Shown here one piece after another: positions 7,615 through 15,452 of a stretch of 64,000 bases of DNA. Source of the DNA: Nocardia vinacea (lineage in GTDB: Bacteria; Actinomycetota; Actinomycetes; Mycobacteriales; Mycobacteriaceae); assembly GCF_035920345.1 (NCBI RefSeq), contig NZ_CP109149.1, positions 9,238,001-9,302,000 of the forward strand, given 5' to 3'. Both the position numbers and the translations under genes were made by a program. The first letter of the stretch is position 1, and every line of letters begins with the position of its first letter. A model generated the notes under the pieces. It was given only the letters and a program-made list of their open reading frames with translations, was not told the origin of the DNA and made no database searches.

Positions 7615-7813
7615 ATGAAGGTGAGCGTCGAGGCCGACAAGTGCGTCGCGGCTGGTCAGTGCGTGTTGCCGGCGCCGGAAGTTTTCGACCAGCGCGAGGA
7701 GGATGGCGTGGTCATCCTGCTGGACGAGACGCCCGCGGCGGAGCGGCACGACACTGTCCCGCGAAGCGGCCATGCTGTGTCCGGCCGCGGTCATCCATCT
7801 GTCTGAGTTATGA
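7615..7813 (+). pseudogene. 3Fe-4S ferredoxin of a P450 system, frameshifted
   Basis: The first 48 codons encode a typical single-cluster ferredoxin (CVAAGQCVLPAPEVFDQ with two cluster cysteines, then GVVILLDE). After codon 48 the frame runs into PRSGHAVSGRGHPSV and loses the last cysteine. One base less within CCC at 7758-7760 gives REAAMLCPAAVIHLSEL and a stop at 7811, restoring the expected C-P motif and a 65-residue length. So one extra C breaks the gene, or the base is a sequence error. It normally passes electrons to the P450 that follows. The ATG at 7615 is preferred to the ATG at 7597 because the conserved family start is MKVSV. Confidence 0.8.
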
Positions 7814-7977
7814 ACCGGGTCATGCCGCCATCTCCTTGCAGATCGCAGCGGCGACCGGTTGACCGGCGTCTCGGCGTCGACCAGTCCCGAAGATCTTGCG
7901 CGCCAGGCGCGCTCATCTGCATCGGTGCCGTGTGGGGTGCCGCGCGCACCGCCGCTCAACACTCCAAAAGGATTTTT

Positions 7978-9174
7978 ATGACCAGCCCTGAACTCCCGGT
8001 CTTCCCTGCCGACCGGGACGCCCGCTGCCCGTTCGATCCCGCTCCCGAGTACCAGGAATGGCGCGAGGGGAGCGGTCTGCGCAAAGTGAACTGGCAAGGC
8101 CGGGTGATGTGGGCGGTGAGCCGCCACGAGGATGTCAGGGTCGTGACGACCGACCCGCGGATCAGTGCGCGAGTCGCACCGCAGCCCGGCATTGCGGAAC
8201 TCAACGGCGGCAAACTGCCCAAGATTTTTCCTCGGATGGATGACCCGGAGCATGCCGTGCTGCGGCGGATGCTGACCAAGGACTTCACCGTCAAGCGGGT
8301 CAACGCGCTGCGCCCGGAGATCGAGAAGATGGCCAACGAGTTCATCGACACGATGGTCGCGGGTGGCGGCCCGGCCGATCTGGTCCCCGCCTACGCGCTG
8401 CCCATCCCGTCCTTGGTGATCTGCCTACTGCTCGGCGTGCCCTACGCCGACCGCGAGTTCTTCCAAGGAACCACCGCCGTGACGATGCGCCGTAATGCCA
8501 CCGTCGAAGAGAAGCAGGAGTCGCTCGGGAAAATCCTCGGCTACCTGTCCGAACTCGTGGCGCGCAAGGAAACCGAGCCGGATGACGCCTTGATCGGCCG
8601 ACTGGTTCGGGAGTACCTCCCGACGGGGGAACTCGCCCGCGAGACCATCGCGATGAACAGCATGATCCTGCTCAGCGCCGGCCACGAGACGACCTCCAAC
8701 ATGATCGCTCTCGGCACCCTCGCGCTGCTGCAGAACCCGGATACCTTGGCTCGGGTCCGTGACACCGACGATCCCAAGGTGGTCTCGGGCGCGGTCGAGG
8801 AACTGTTGCGGTATCTCACGATCGCGCACAGCCTCGTAGTGCGGGTGGCCAAGGAGGACATCGAGATCGGCGGCACTCTGGTCCACGCCGGCGAAGGGCT
8901 GATCCTCAACTTGCCCGCCGCCAACCGCGACCCGGCCTTCCTCGAGGACGCCGACACCCTCGACATCGATCGCAGCACCCGCGGGCATATGGCCTTCGGT
9001 TACGGCGTCCACCAATGCCTCGGCCAGACCCTCGCCCGCGCCGAACTGGAGATCGCACTGCCCACCCTGCTGCGCCGCTTGCCGAACCTGCGCCTCGCCG
9101 TGCCCCTGGAGGAAATCCGGTTCAAGGGCGATATGAACGTCTACGGCGTCCATGAGCTCCCGGTCGAGTGGTGA
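7978..9174 (+). CDS. cytochrome P450 (CYP105-like)
   Basis: A 398-residue soluble bacterial P450. The I-helix oxygen-activation motif AGHETT is at residues 234-239, the K-helix EELLR (ExxR) at 274-278 and the haem-binding loop FGYGVHQCLG at 340-349 with Cys347 as thiolate ligand. Length and motif spacing are normal for class I P450s. The ATG at 7978 follows AAAAGGA; a longer frame upstream is Arg/Cys-rich and spurious. The partner ferredoxin lies upstream but is frameshifted, so a reductase and ferredoxin elsewhere may serve it. Hydroxylation of a hydrophobic substrate is expected; which one is unknown. Confidence 0.93.
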   Translation: MTSPELPVFPADRDARCPFDPAPEYQEWREGSGLRKVNWQGRVMWAVSRHEDVRVVTTDPRISARVAPQPGIAELNGGKLPKIFPRMDDPEHAVLRRMLTKDFTVKRVNALRPEIEKMANEFIDTMVAGGGPADLVPAYALPIPSLVICLLLGVPYADREFFQGTTAVTMRRNATVEEKQESLGKILGYLSELVARKETEPDDALIGRLVREYLPTGELARETIAMNSMILLSAGHETTSNMIALGTLALLQNPDTLARVRDTDDPKVVSGAVEELLRYLTIAHSLVVRVAKEDIEIGGTLVHAGEGLILNLPAANRDPAFLEDADTLDIDRSTRGHMAFGYGVHQCLGQTLARAELEIALPTLLRRLPNLRLAVPLEEIRFKGDMNVYGVHELPVEW

Positions 9175-9201
9175 CGGAAAAGCCATGACGACGCTGGGAT
9201 T

Positions 9202-9357
9202 CGACGGCTGCTGTGCCTGCTGGTCGCGATCGCGGCGATCCTCGGCAATATCTGCGGTTACTGGGTCGGCGCGAAATTGGGTCCGGACCGCGGAAGCGAT
9301 GGCCTGAAACCTCACAGCAAATCTCCACCGACTAACTTGCAGTCAACTGCATTTTAG
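9202..9357 (+). pseudogene. DedA-like membrane protein fragment
   Basis: One frame reads RRLLCLLVAIAAILGNICGY, then WVGAKLGPDRGSDG, which resembles the segment LGN-x2-GYW-x-G-x2-LGP of DedA family membrane proteins. No start or further DedA sequence is present; the frame ends at 9357 in the operator region. A small remnant; the family call rests on one motif. Confidence 0.4.
9338..9351. promoter_or_regulatory. operator copy 3, TGCAGT-N2-ACTGCA family
   Basis: TGCAGTCAACTGCA, perfect 6-bp arms. It sits about 105 bases before the amidohydrolase start and links that gene to the TetR at 6881. Confidence 0.65.
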
Positions 9358-9455
9358 CTAGGCTGAAGGAGTCGTCATCGATTACCGGCGCCAGTCGCGC
9401 GCAGATACGAGTGAGGCACCGGTCTCGCAACGCACACTTCAACCAAGGAGAGCCC

Positions 9456-10298
9456 ATGATCGTCGTTGATGCCCAGGTCCATCCGTTCGCGGCCAACACA
9501 CCCGAGCGGCCATGGGCGCGCGAAATGCCGGAGGCGGTGCACCTGCCCGAGGTCACCGGCGATCAGATGGTCGCGGCGATGAAAGAAGTCGGCGTCGACC
9601 GCGCGATTGCCGTCTCGCCGGTGCGTGTCTACGACTTCGACGCCGGCTACGCCGAAGAGGTCTACCGCGACCACCCGGACCGATTCCGGCTGGTCACCCC
9701 GGTCCACGCGCTGGCTCCGAACGCCGTGTCGCGCATCGAGCAGTGGGCGGAAACCCCTGGCGCCGTTGGCATCCGACTGCTGTTCGAGTTGATGCAGATG
9801 TCGCCTGACGACCCTGCCGTCGCCGCCGCCGTCCACGCGGCGATCGATGCCGATCTCACCATCAACATCTCGTGCTGGGGCCGGCTCGGGATCATGGACG
9901 CGATGGCGAAGAAGTTCCCCGAGGCCCGTTTCGCCCTCGACCACCTCGGCATGGCCCAGAGCGTCGAGCCGCCCGCGCCCAAGGATCCGTTCGCCGAAAT
10001 CGAGACGGTCCTCGCCTTGGCGGAGTACCCCAACGTCAATATCAAGGTGACCGGCGTATGCACCGTGTCGCATGAGCCGTACCCCTACAAGGACCTTTGG
10101 GAGCCCGTCGGCCGGGTGATCAGCGCCTTCGGCGTCGACCGGTGTATGTGGGGCACCGACTGGACCCGCGCCACCATGTTCCTCACCTACGAGCACGGCC
10201 TCAGCGCGTTCCGCGACCAGTGGCCCATGTCCGAGGCCGACAAGGAGAAGTTCCTCGGTGGCACCGCGCTGCGGGTCTACAACTGGGACCGGTACTGA
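9456..10298 (+). CDS. amidohydrolase family 2 (metal-dependent hydrolase)
   Basis: A 280-residue TIM-barrel hydrolase. The N-terminal metal motif DAQVH (residues 5-9) replaces the classical HxH, as usual in amidohydrolase-2 lactonase/decarboxylase-like enzymes. Further signs are the central DHLGM segment and the C-terminal MWGTDWTRA with the conserved Asp. AAGGAG lies six bases before the ATG at 9456. The shared operator places it in the P450 regulon, so it may hydrolyse or decarboxylate a ring-opened product of the same pathway. The substrate is not known. Confidence 0.88.
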   Translation: MIVVDAQVHPFAANTPERPWAREMPEAVHLPEVTGDQMVAAMKEVGVDRAIAVSPVRVYDFDAGYAEEVYRDHPDRFRLVTPVHALAPNAVSRIEQWAETPGAVGIRLLFELMQMSPDDPAVAAAVHAAIDADLTINISCWGRLGIMDAMAKKFPEARFALDHLGMAQSVEPPAPKDPFAEIETVLALAEYPNVNIKVTGVCTVSHEPYPYKDLWEPVGRVISAFGVDRCMWGTDWTRATMFLTYEHGLSAFRDQWPMSEADKEKFLGGTALRVYNWDRY

Positions 10299-10369
10299 TC
10301 TCGGCGTAGCGCGCCGCCGGTGGGTCTGCGCGACAAGCCATGACCGTCTCGATGCTGCGGCACCGAGGC

Positions 10370-10660
10370 GGGCATGCGATGTTCGCGTCGCGCGCCACCA
10401 GAGCGGCTTGGACGCGGTTGGTGACTTCCAATACCGTCAGGATGCGGCTGATGTGGGCCTTGACAGTGCTCTCCCGCATGCTGAGGTGGGTGGCGATATC
10501 GGCGTTGGTCTCGCCTTCTGCGAGTAGCTTCAGTACATCCCGTTCACGAGGTGTGAGCCGTTCGAATCGAGCTTGTGCCGCAAGGGTTTTGCCCTGGTCG
10601 CTCGCGTGGTAGCGATCGATGAGACGGCGCCCGGCGGCGGGGCGGAGCATGGCAGAGCCC
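10370..10660 (-). pseudogene. NarL/LuxR-type response regulator, C-terminal part only
   Basis: The minus frame contains a linker (LRPAAGRRLIDRY) and a complete LuxR-type helix-turn-helix: FERLTPRERDVLKLLAEGET, then NADIATHLSMRESTVKAHIS. The receiver domain that should precede it is missing and the frame has no proper end, running on antisense to the amidohydrolase. It is a truncated remnant, bounded upstream by the nitroreductase gene. Confidence 0.65.
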
Positions 10661-10706
10661 GCGGCCGGTTTGGCTTGCGTGTTTCGCTCGCTGTCGTGCC
10701 GGACGA

Positions 10707-11204
10707 TCAGTCGCCGGTGGTGCTGGGCCGCAGGATGACGACCGGAATTTCGCGTTCGGTCCATGCTTGGTAGGTGTCGAAGTCGGCGTAAGCGTCGACC
10801 AGCAGTGGCCAGAGGCGCGCGCGTTGGTGTGAGTCTGCCGTGCTGGCGTGCACCGCGTACCGGTTGCGGCCGATCTGGATGTGGGCGTCGGGGTCGGCGC
10901 GCAGATTCTGGTACCACTGCGGATGTTTGGGCAGCCCGCCCTGCGATGCGACGATGACCGTATCGTCGCCATCGGTGATATAGAGCAGGGGCGTGGTGTA
11001 GATGGTCCCGGTTTTGCGCCCACGATGTTCGAGCAGCAGCGTCGGCACGGGTTTGCGGAACCCGGCACCGACCCGCCACTTTCCGCCGATGCGTCCGCCG
11101 GTGTGTTTGTAGACCCAAACTTGGGTTTTGCCAAGGTATTTGAAGATCTTGGGCAGCACGGGCGAGTCGAGTTGTTTCGGGCGTGGTGGCGGTGTGGCTG
11201 TCAT
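10707..11204 (-). CDS. F420-dependent nitroreductase/quinone reductase (Ddn-like)
   Basis: A 165-residue split-barrel protein of the deazaflavin-dependent nitroreductase family. Recognisable segments are VWVYKHTGGRIGG, LLLEHRGRKTGTIYTTPL, VIVASQGGLPKHPQWYQNL and a C-terminal REIPVVILR. Such enzymes use reduced F420 to reduce quinones or nitro compounds and protect against oxidative stress. The ATG at 11204 follows AGAAGGGA; a start 24 codons upstream would place the first codons inside the palindrome at 11242-11277. That palindrome matches the one before the Rieske oxygenase at 13108, so both are likely controlled together. Confidence 0.88.
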   Translation of the reverse strand: MTATPPPRPKQLDSPVLPKIFKYLGKTQVWVYKHTGGRIGGKWRVGAGFRKPVPTLLLEHRGRKTGTIYTTPLLYITDGDDTVIVASQGGLPKHPQWYQNLRADPDAHIQIGRNRYAVHASTADSHQRARLWPLLVDAYADFDTYQAWTEREIPVVILRPSTTGD

Positions 11205-11241
11205 CGTGCTCAGTCCCTTCTGGTGTACTACATCGCTGACA

Positions 11242-11277
11242 GTTGACCATACATTTTCATTTGCGTGTATGGTCAAC
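11242..11277 (-). promoter_or_regulatory. long palindrome over the nitroreductase promoter
   Basis: Perfect 12-bp arms GTTGACCATACA / TGTATGGTCAAC separated by 12 bases. Read on the minus strand the arms carry TTGACC and TATGGT, 19 bases apart, so the operator and promoter coincide. Same half-sites and spacer length as at 13108-13137. Confidence 0.8.
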
Positions 11278-11309
11278 CGCTGGGCGCCGGGAGGGAATTG
11301 CCTGACTGG

Positions 11310-11925
11310 TCACTGTGACGGGCGGGCGTCGACTGGTACGGGTGCTGGTCCCGGCAGCGGCGGCAGCTCTTGCGCTGCTTTTGCGGTCTCCGCTCCATGT
11401 CGGTAGGGAACGATCAGAGCGGCGACGATGGCGAGGACGCAGATGCCGCCGGAGACGGCGAATGATGTGGTGTAGCCACCCATGGTCGGCAGTGGAGTAC
11501 CGGTCATCGTGTTGGCCGCGAGGACCGCGGTGGCGACGGCTGTGCCGATCGACCCGCCGACCGAACGAAGCGTCTGGTTGACACTGTTGGCCGCGCTGGT
11601 CTGCTCCGGCGTTACCCCGCTGTTGAGCAACGTCGGCATCGCCCCCATGGCCAGGCCGAGGCCGAGTCCGAGCAGGCCGGTGGCGACGTAGAAGTGCCAG
11701 TGCTGGGTGTGCAGAACAGCAGGAAGACGAACGTGGCGGTGGCCACGACGGTGCCGAGCACCATGGGCGACTTGGGGCCCATGCGCCGGATCATCAGCGA
11801 AACCGCGACAGCCGCGATCAGCGTGCCCGCGGTCAGCGGGAGCAGGGTCAATCCGGCACCGAATGCGTCGGAATCGAAGCCGTAGCCGAACCGGCTCGGC
11901 GTCTGCACGAACTGGATGAACCGGC
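11310..11925 (-). pseudogene. MFS drug-exporter remnant, truncated and frameshifted
   Basis: Two minus frames together give the second half of a 14-TM-type MFS exporter. The upstream piece reads GYGFDSDAFGAGLTLLPLTA, then IRRMGPKSPMVLGT. The downstream piece reads GAMPTLLNSGVTPEQTSAAN, then VNQTLRSVGGSIGTAVATAV, and its last TM. A frameshift joins them near 11680-11720. The N-terminal half is missing and the remnant begins four bases after the Rieske stop. Not functional. Confidence 0.7.
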
Positions 11926-11928
11926 CGT

Positions 11929-13101
11929 TCAGTCCAGGGCGACGCCCAGTTCGGCGGCGAAGGTCTTGATCATGTGCTGGACGCCGATCTCGTTGCGGCC
12001 GATGAGCATGTGGTCGTGTTGGCCGTGGCGTACGCCTTCACCGCACTGGGGCAGCATGGCGAAATCCTCGTCGCGTACCGCGGCGTGGACCTGGGAGTAG
12101 ATCTCGTCGTAGACCGTGCGTTGCTCGTCGCTGGTGGCAGGGATCTTGGCCATCCAACTGTGGCGCACGGCGCATCGGGTCGGAGCACCGGCGGGCAGCA
12201 TGTCGAGGATCTCGACACCGACCGGGCTGTTGGCCAGGATCAGGTTGGGATAGATCCAGTAGATGACGCCCATGTTCATCAGAGGATCCCAGGTGCCACC
12301 CGGGTCGGTGTCGAGGTTGCTGATCCAGTTGAACGGAAAGCCCATGCGATGGTGGCGGCCGAAGGTGTCGTGCGTGGAGGTGTTGGCCACGGTGTTCTGT
12401 CCGATCACGCTCTCGCCGTGGACGAACGGGAAGTGGTAGCTCTCGGCGAACGCCTCTAGCGCTCCCTTCCAGCTGACCTCGGACACGAATTCTCGGTCGT
12501 CGTGGTAGCCGTAGGTCGCGTAATCCAGTTGCGCCAGTTCAGGTCCCATCGCGCCGAGGTGGGCGTCGATATCGATCGAGCCTTCCGCTGAGAGGACTGC
12601 CCACACGAAACCGTGACGTTCTTGACTGGGCAACTCCACCAGCCCATAGCCGCCGCGGTCCATTCCCGTGAACCCCTCCTTACCCGGCACTCCGGCCAGT
12701 TCCCCGGTGTTCTTGTAAGTCCACGCGTGATAGGGGCAGGTGAAGCGGGTGGCGTTACCCGACCCGCACGCCGGTTGCGCACCACGGTGGCGGCAGTAGT
12801 TCAACAACACATGCGCTGTGCCCGCGCGGTCGCGGGTAACCAGCAACGAATCGCCCAGCACAGTGCGCACCACATAGTCGTTCGGCTGCGGAATCTGTGC
12901 TGTCGGCACGATCGCCAGCGGCGTGCGGCGCAAGATCTGGGTCTCTTCTACCTCGGTGATCTTCGGATCGCGGTAGTAGTGCAGCGGCACACGCAGCGTG
13001 GATTCGGCCATGTCGGTGGTCCGGTCGAGGACCAGGCGCAGTGCACGTCGTGTCAGATCCTCGGTCAGGCCGGCGGATTCGGAAGCAGTAGGGCTCGTCA
13101 T
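11929..13101 (-). CDS. Rieske non-haem iron oxygenase, large subunit
   Basis: A 390-residue ring-hydroxylating oxygenase alpha subunit. The Rieske cluster ligands are Cys103-x-His105 (CRHRG) and Cys122-x2-His125 (CPYH). The catalytic iron site shows His223 and His228 in ESYHFPFVHG. Such enzymes hydroxylate or demethylate aromatic or steroid rings with a separate reductase, which is not encoded nearby. Of several upstream starts the ATG at 13101 is chosen because earlier ones lie within the palindrome 13108-13137. There is no Shine-Dalgarno and TATGGT lies close before the ATG, so the mRNA may be leaderless. It diverges from a TetR gene that probably controls it. Confidence 0.9.
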   Translation of the reverse strand: MTSPTASESAGLTEDLTRRALRLVLDRTTDMAESTLRVPLHYYRDPKITEVEETQILRRTPLAIVPTAQIPQPNDYVVRTVLGDSLLVTRDRAGTAHVLLNYCRHRGAQPACGSGNATRFTCPYHAWTYKNTGELAGVPGKEGFTGMDRGGYGLVELPSQERHGFVWAVLSAEGSIDIDAHLGAMGPELAQLDYATYGYHDDREFVSEVSWKGALEAFAESYHFPFVHGESVIGQNTVANTSTHDTFGRHHRMGFPFNWISNLDTDPGGTWDPLMNMGVIYWIYPNLILANSPVGVEILDMLPAGAPTRCAVRHSWMAKIPATSDEQRTVYDEIYSQVHAAVRDEDFAMLPQCGEGVRHGQHDHMLIGRNEIGVQHMIKTFAAELGVALD

Positions 13102-13107
13102 TATCAA

Positions 13108-13137
13108 GACCATACACATCATCCAATATGTATGGTC
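13108..13137 (-). promoter_or_regulatory. long palindrome over the Rieske promoter
   Basis: Arms GACCATACA / TGTATGGTC (9 bp, perfect) with a 12-base spacer, identical in half-site and spacing to 11242-11277. On the minus strand it holds TTGACC-N19-TATGGT. Confidence 0.8.
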
Positions 13138-13221
13138 AAGGTTCGATGAAGTCGCTCCACCACGACCACCCAGCGCTCGATAACGTTGCCGAGGACAACC
13201 GTCCGCTCAAAAGGAGAGTCG

Positions 13222-13845
13222 ATGCGCACACACGGATGGTCGGGGACCGCCCCGGCCGATGACACCGAGGCCATCGAGCGCATCCTTACTGCCGCCCGCA
13301 CTGCCATACAACGCTCCGGCGGGGAGTTCACCATGGCCGAGATCGCTCGCGACCTCGGCGTCACCCGCCAGACTGTCTACCGGTACTTCGCCAATGCCGA
13401 AACCCTTCTCGCCGCCACCGCCCTGGCCGAGTCGGGACGGTTCCTCGACATTCTCGCCGCCCACCTCGACCAGATCCCCGATCCGGCCGACGCCGTGGTC
13501 GAAGGCATCGCCTACACCCTCGAATGCCTCCCCGACGACCGCTACCTCGGCCTGTTGCTCACCCCTGCCCGCTCCGGCACCTTCTCCGCAGGCGTCACCT
13601 CCGACACCGCGCTCGCCTTCGGTCGTTCCATCCTCGAACGCTTTGCTGTCGACTGGGACCAGGCGGGCATCGACAGCGTCCGTCTCGATGAGCTCGTCGA
13701 ACACATGCTTCGCATCGTCCAGTCCTTCGTCCTCGACCCCGGACGACCTCCCCGCCGCGGTGCCGAACTCCGCGCGTACCTGACCACTTGGGTCGCGCCT
13801 GCAGTGCGCAACCTCCAACCGGAGCGTCAACAAGAACGGCCGTGA
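13222..13845 (+). CDS. TetR family regulator next to the Rieske oxygenase
   Basis: A 207-residue regulator with helix-turn-helix at about residues 18-65 (IERILTAARTAIQRSGG, then EIARDLGVTRQTVYRYFAN). The C-terminal domain is typical TetR and its ligand is unknown. The ATG at 13222 has AAAGGAG six bases before it. It diverges from the Rieske gene, and the only strong palindrome in the interval is also found before the nitroreductase, so this protein is the best candidate to bind both. Confidence 0.9.
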   Translation: MRTHGWSGTAPADDTEAIERILTAARTAIQRSGGEFTMAEIARDLGVTRQTVYRYFANAETLLAATALAESGRFLDILAAHLDQIPDPADAVVEGIAYTLECLPDDRYLGLLLTPARSGTFSAGVTSDTALAFGRSILERFAVDWDQAGIDSVRLDELVEHMLRIVQSFVLDPGRPPRRGAELRAYLTTWVAPAVRNLQPERQQERP

Positions 13846-14159
13846 CCAAGACTCCTACCGTCTCGACCTGACCATCAGAATTTCGCCAGAGCCCTCGGGG
13901 TCGAATCCTCCGACGTGACCGTGGGCCGATGCTATCGGCCGCGCACTGTCCTGCTGTCAATTCCATCCCGCACGTGTGTCGTGCACCGTCTTTCTCCAGT
14001 CGCACCAGCGGATTCGAGAAGCACTGCACACAGCCGAATTCGCTCACCGACGGTAGGCGCCTGCGGTCTTCCGCAGCGGAACCGATGGCGGCGGCGTGGA
14101 GTCCCAGGTTGTTCGGCCGCAGTCAGCTTGACGCCTTTTCGCCGCCAGCACTAAGATTC
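13846..14159. other. gene-free leader before the SnoaL-like operon
   Basis: No supported gene; the last part becomes AT-rich and passes into the operator pair at 14160-14197. Confidence 0.5.
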
Positions 14160-14197
14160 TATCAACTATTAGATAACTACTATCGAATAGTCGATAG
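14160..14197. promoter_or_regulatory. paired operator, TATCGA-N4-TCGATA family
   Basis: A perfect inverted repeat CTATCGA-ATAG-TCGATAG (14180-14197), and 21 bases upstream (two helical turns) a degenerate copy TATCAACTATTAGATA (14160-14175). A third copy stands before the GH65 gene at 24288-24303. Confidence 0.6.
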
Positions 14198-14273
14198 ATC
14201 TGCTGGCCTGGCGGCCGGGATTCATGCTGGTGCCGCAGGACGCGATAGCCCGACGATCAATTCAGGAAGGCGA

Positions 14274-14699
14274 GTGGGAACAGCGGTGGATCCGCAAACA
14301 TTGCAGGCGATCAATGCGATCGAGTCACTCAAGGCGCGCTATTACCGCAGTCTCGATACCAAGGACTGGTCCACATTCGGCTCCGTCCTCGCCGGGGACA
14401 TCGACGTGGATACGACGGCGGTAGGTGGTGACCGTGTCCGGGGAGCGTCGAACCACGTGGCCGCGCTGCAAACCGATTACGGCAACACGGTGACGGTCCA
14501 TCACGGACATATGCCCGAAATCGAGATCACCGCTGCGGACACGGCGACCGGAACGTGGGCAGTGCAGGTGCAGCTGGTCAGGCCGGACGGCAGGCGCTTG
14601 CTGTCGTCCGGACACGATCACGACAGCTACGCCATTCGCGATGGCCGGTGGGTGATCACGGGCATGAAATCGACTCGCCTGCAGGCGGACCGGCCATGA
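14274..14699 (+). CDS. SnoaL-like protein A
   Basis: A 141-residue SnoaL/NTF2-fold protein (IESLKARYYRSLDTKDWST, VDTTAVGGDRVRG, GHMPEIEIT, ending DGRWVITGMKSTRL). The GTG at 14274 is chosen because AGGAAG lies just before it and the domain starts soon after; the frame is open much further upstream but with non-protein-like sequence. Its stop overlaps the next start (ATGA). It shares the pattern ID/LDxKDW, then D-x-D/V-DTT, then GHMPEIE with the next gene and with 20573-21229. These folds act as isomerases, hydratases or carriers; the substrate is unknown. Confidence 0.75.
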   Translation: MGTAVDPQTLQAINAIESLKARYYRSLDTKDWSTFGSVLAGDIDVDTTAVGGDRVRGASNHVAALQTDYGNTVTVHHGHMPEIEITAADTATGTWAVQVQLVRPDGRRLLSSGHDHDSYAIRDGRWVITGMKSTRLQADRP

Positions 14700-15307
14700 C
14701 CTATACGCAACGAACCTTCATGGTCGGGTCCGGCGCGACAACCTTCGGTCCGGCTCACGTGGAGCTGGGACGTGGATTCGCGGATCCCGGTGACGCGTCG
14801 GCGAAAGCTCGCGTGGAACCCGCCTCCGCAGTCGCCGCGGTCCACGCGATCAAACAGCTCAAGGCGCGCTATTTCCGGGCGATAGATGCCAAAGACTGGG
14901 ATCTGCTCAAACAGCAGGTAACGGCCGACGTCGTAATCGATACGACAGCCTCCGCCGGAATCCGGACGACAGGTGCGGACGCCTTCATCGCTTATCTCCA
15001 GGCCACCATCGGTCCCGCCCAGACCGTCCATCAGGGGCACATGCCCGAAATCGAGGTGCGGACACCGACCACCGCGACCGGTGTGTGGGCGATGGAGGAT
15101 CTGCTGATCTGGCCCGACAATATCCGAGGCAGTGGATCGGGACACTGCCACGAAACCTACTTACTCGCCGGTGATCGCTGGCTTATCAGCAGCTCCACAC
15201 TCACTCGGCTCTGGCTCGACCCCGCCGCGGCGCAGAGACTGTTTCAGAACCGGCCACGTCGGTCGTGGATCGGCCGGTGGCCGGCACTCTTGCGCCGGCG
15301 TCGATGA
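14696..15307 (+). CDS. SnoaL-like protein B
   Basis: A 203-residue paralogue of the preceding protein with a longer N-terminus and a basic tail (PRRSWIGRWPALLRRRR). The core reads AIKQLKARYFRAIDAKDWD, then DVVIDTTASAGIR, VHQGHMPEIEVR and WAMEDLLIWPD. The ATG overlaps the upstream stop by four bases, indicating translational coupling. Together the two may form a heterodimer, as NTF2-fold proteins often dimerise, but this is inference. Confidence 0.8.
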   Translation: MTYTQRTFMVGSGATTFGPAHVELGRGFADPGDASAKARVEPASAVAAVHAIKQLKARYFRAIDAKDWDLLKQQVTADVVIDTTASAGIRTTGADAFIAYLQATIGPAQTVHQGHMPEIEVRTPTTATGVWAMEDLLIWPDNIRGSGSGHCHETYLLAGDRWLISSSTLTRLWLDPAAAQRLFQNRPRRSWIGRWPALLRRRR

Positions 15308-15452
15308 CTCAGCGCAAATACCTGCCGCATCGGCAGGAGACGCTGGTAGACGATGGCCACGAAATCGACTCGCCTGCAACTGGATCAGTCTTGACGGTGC
15401 CGGATCAGGTATGTGAAGGCCGGGCCGATCGGAACGTCGGCCGCACGCCCCC

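Noticed and set aside
6624..7640. 338-codon minus-strand frame over the TetR gene
   Set aside because: Shares the strand but not the frame of the TetR gene at 6881-7510, which has a clear helix-turn-helix; this frame is Arg/Pro-rich.
13886..13915. Second tRNA-like fragment (GGGGTCGAATCCTCC)
   Set aside because: The stem does not pair properly, the T-loop lacks the leading TTC, and no acceptor sequence follows.
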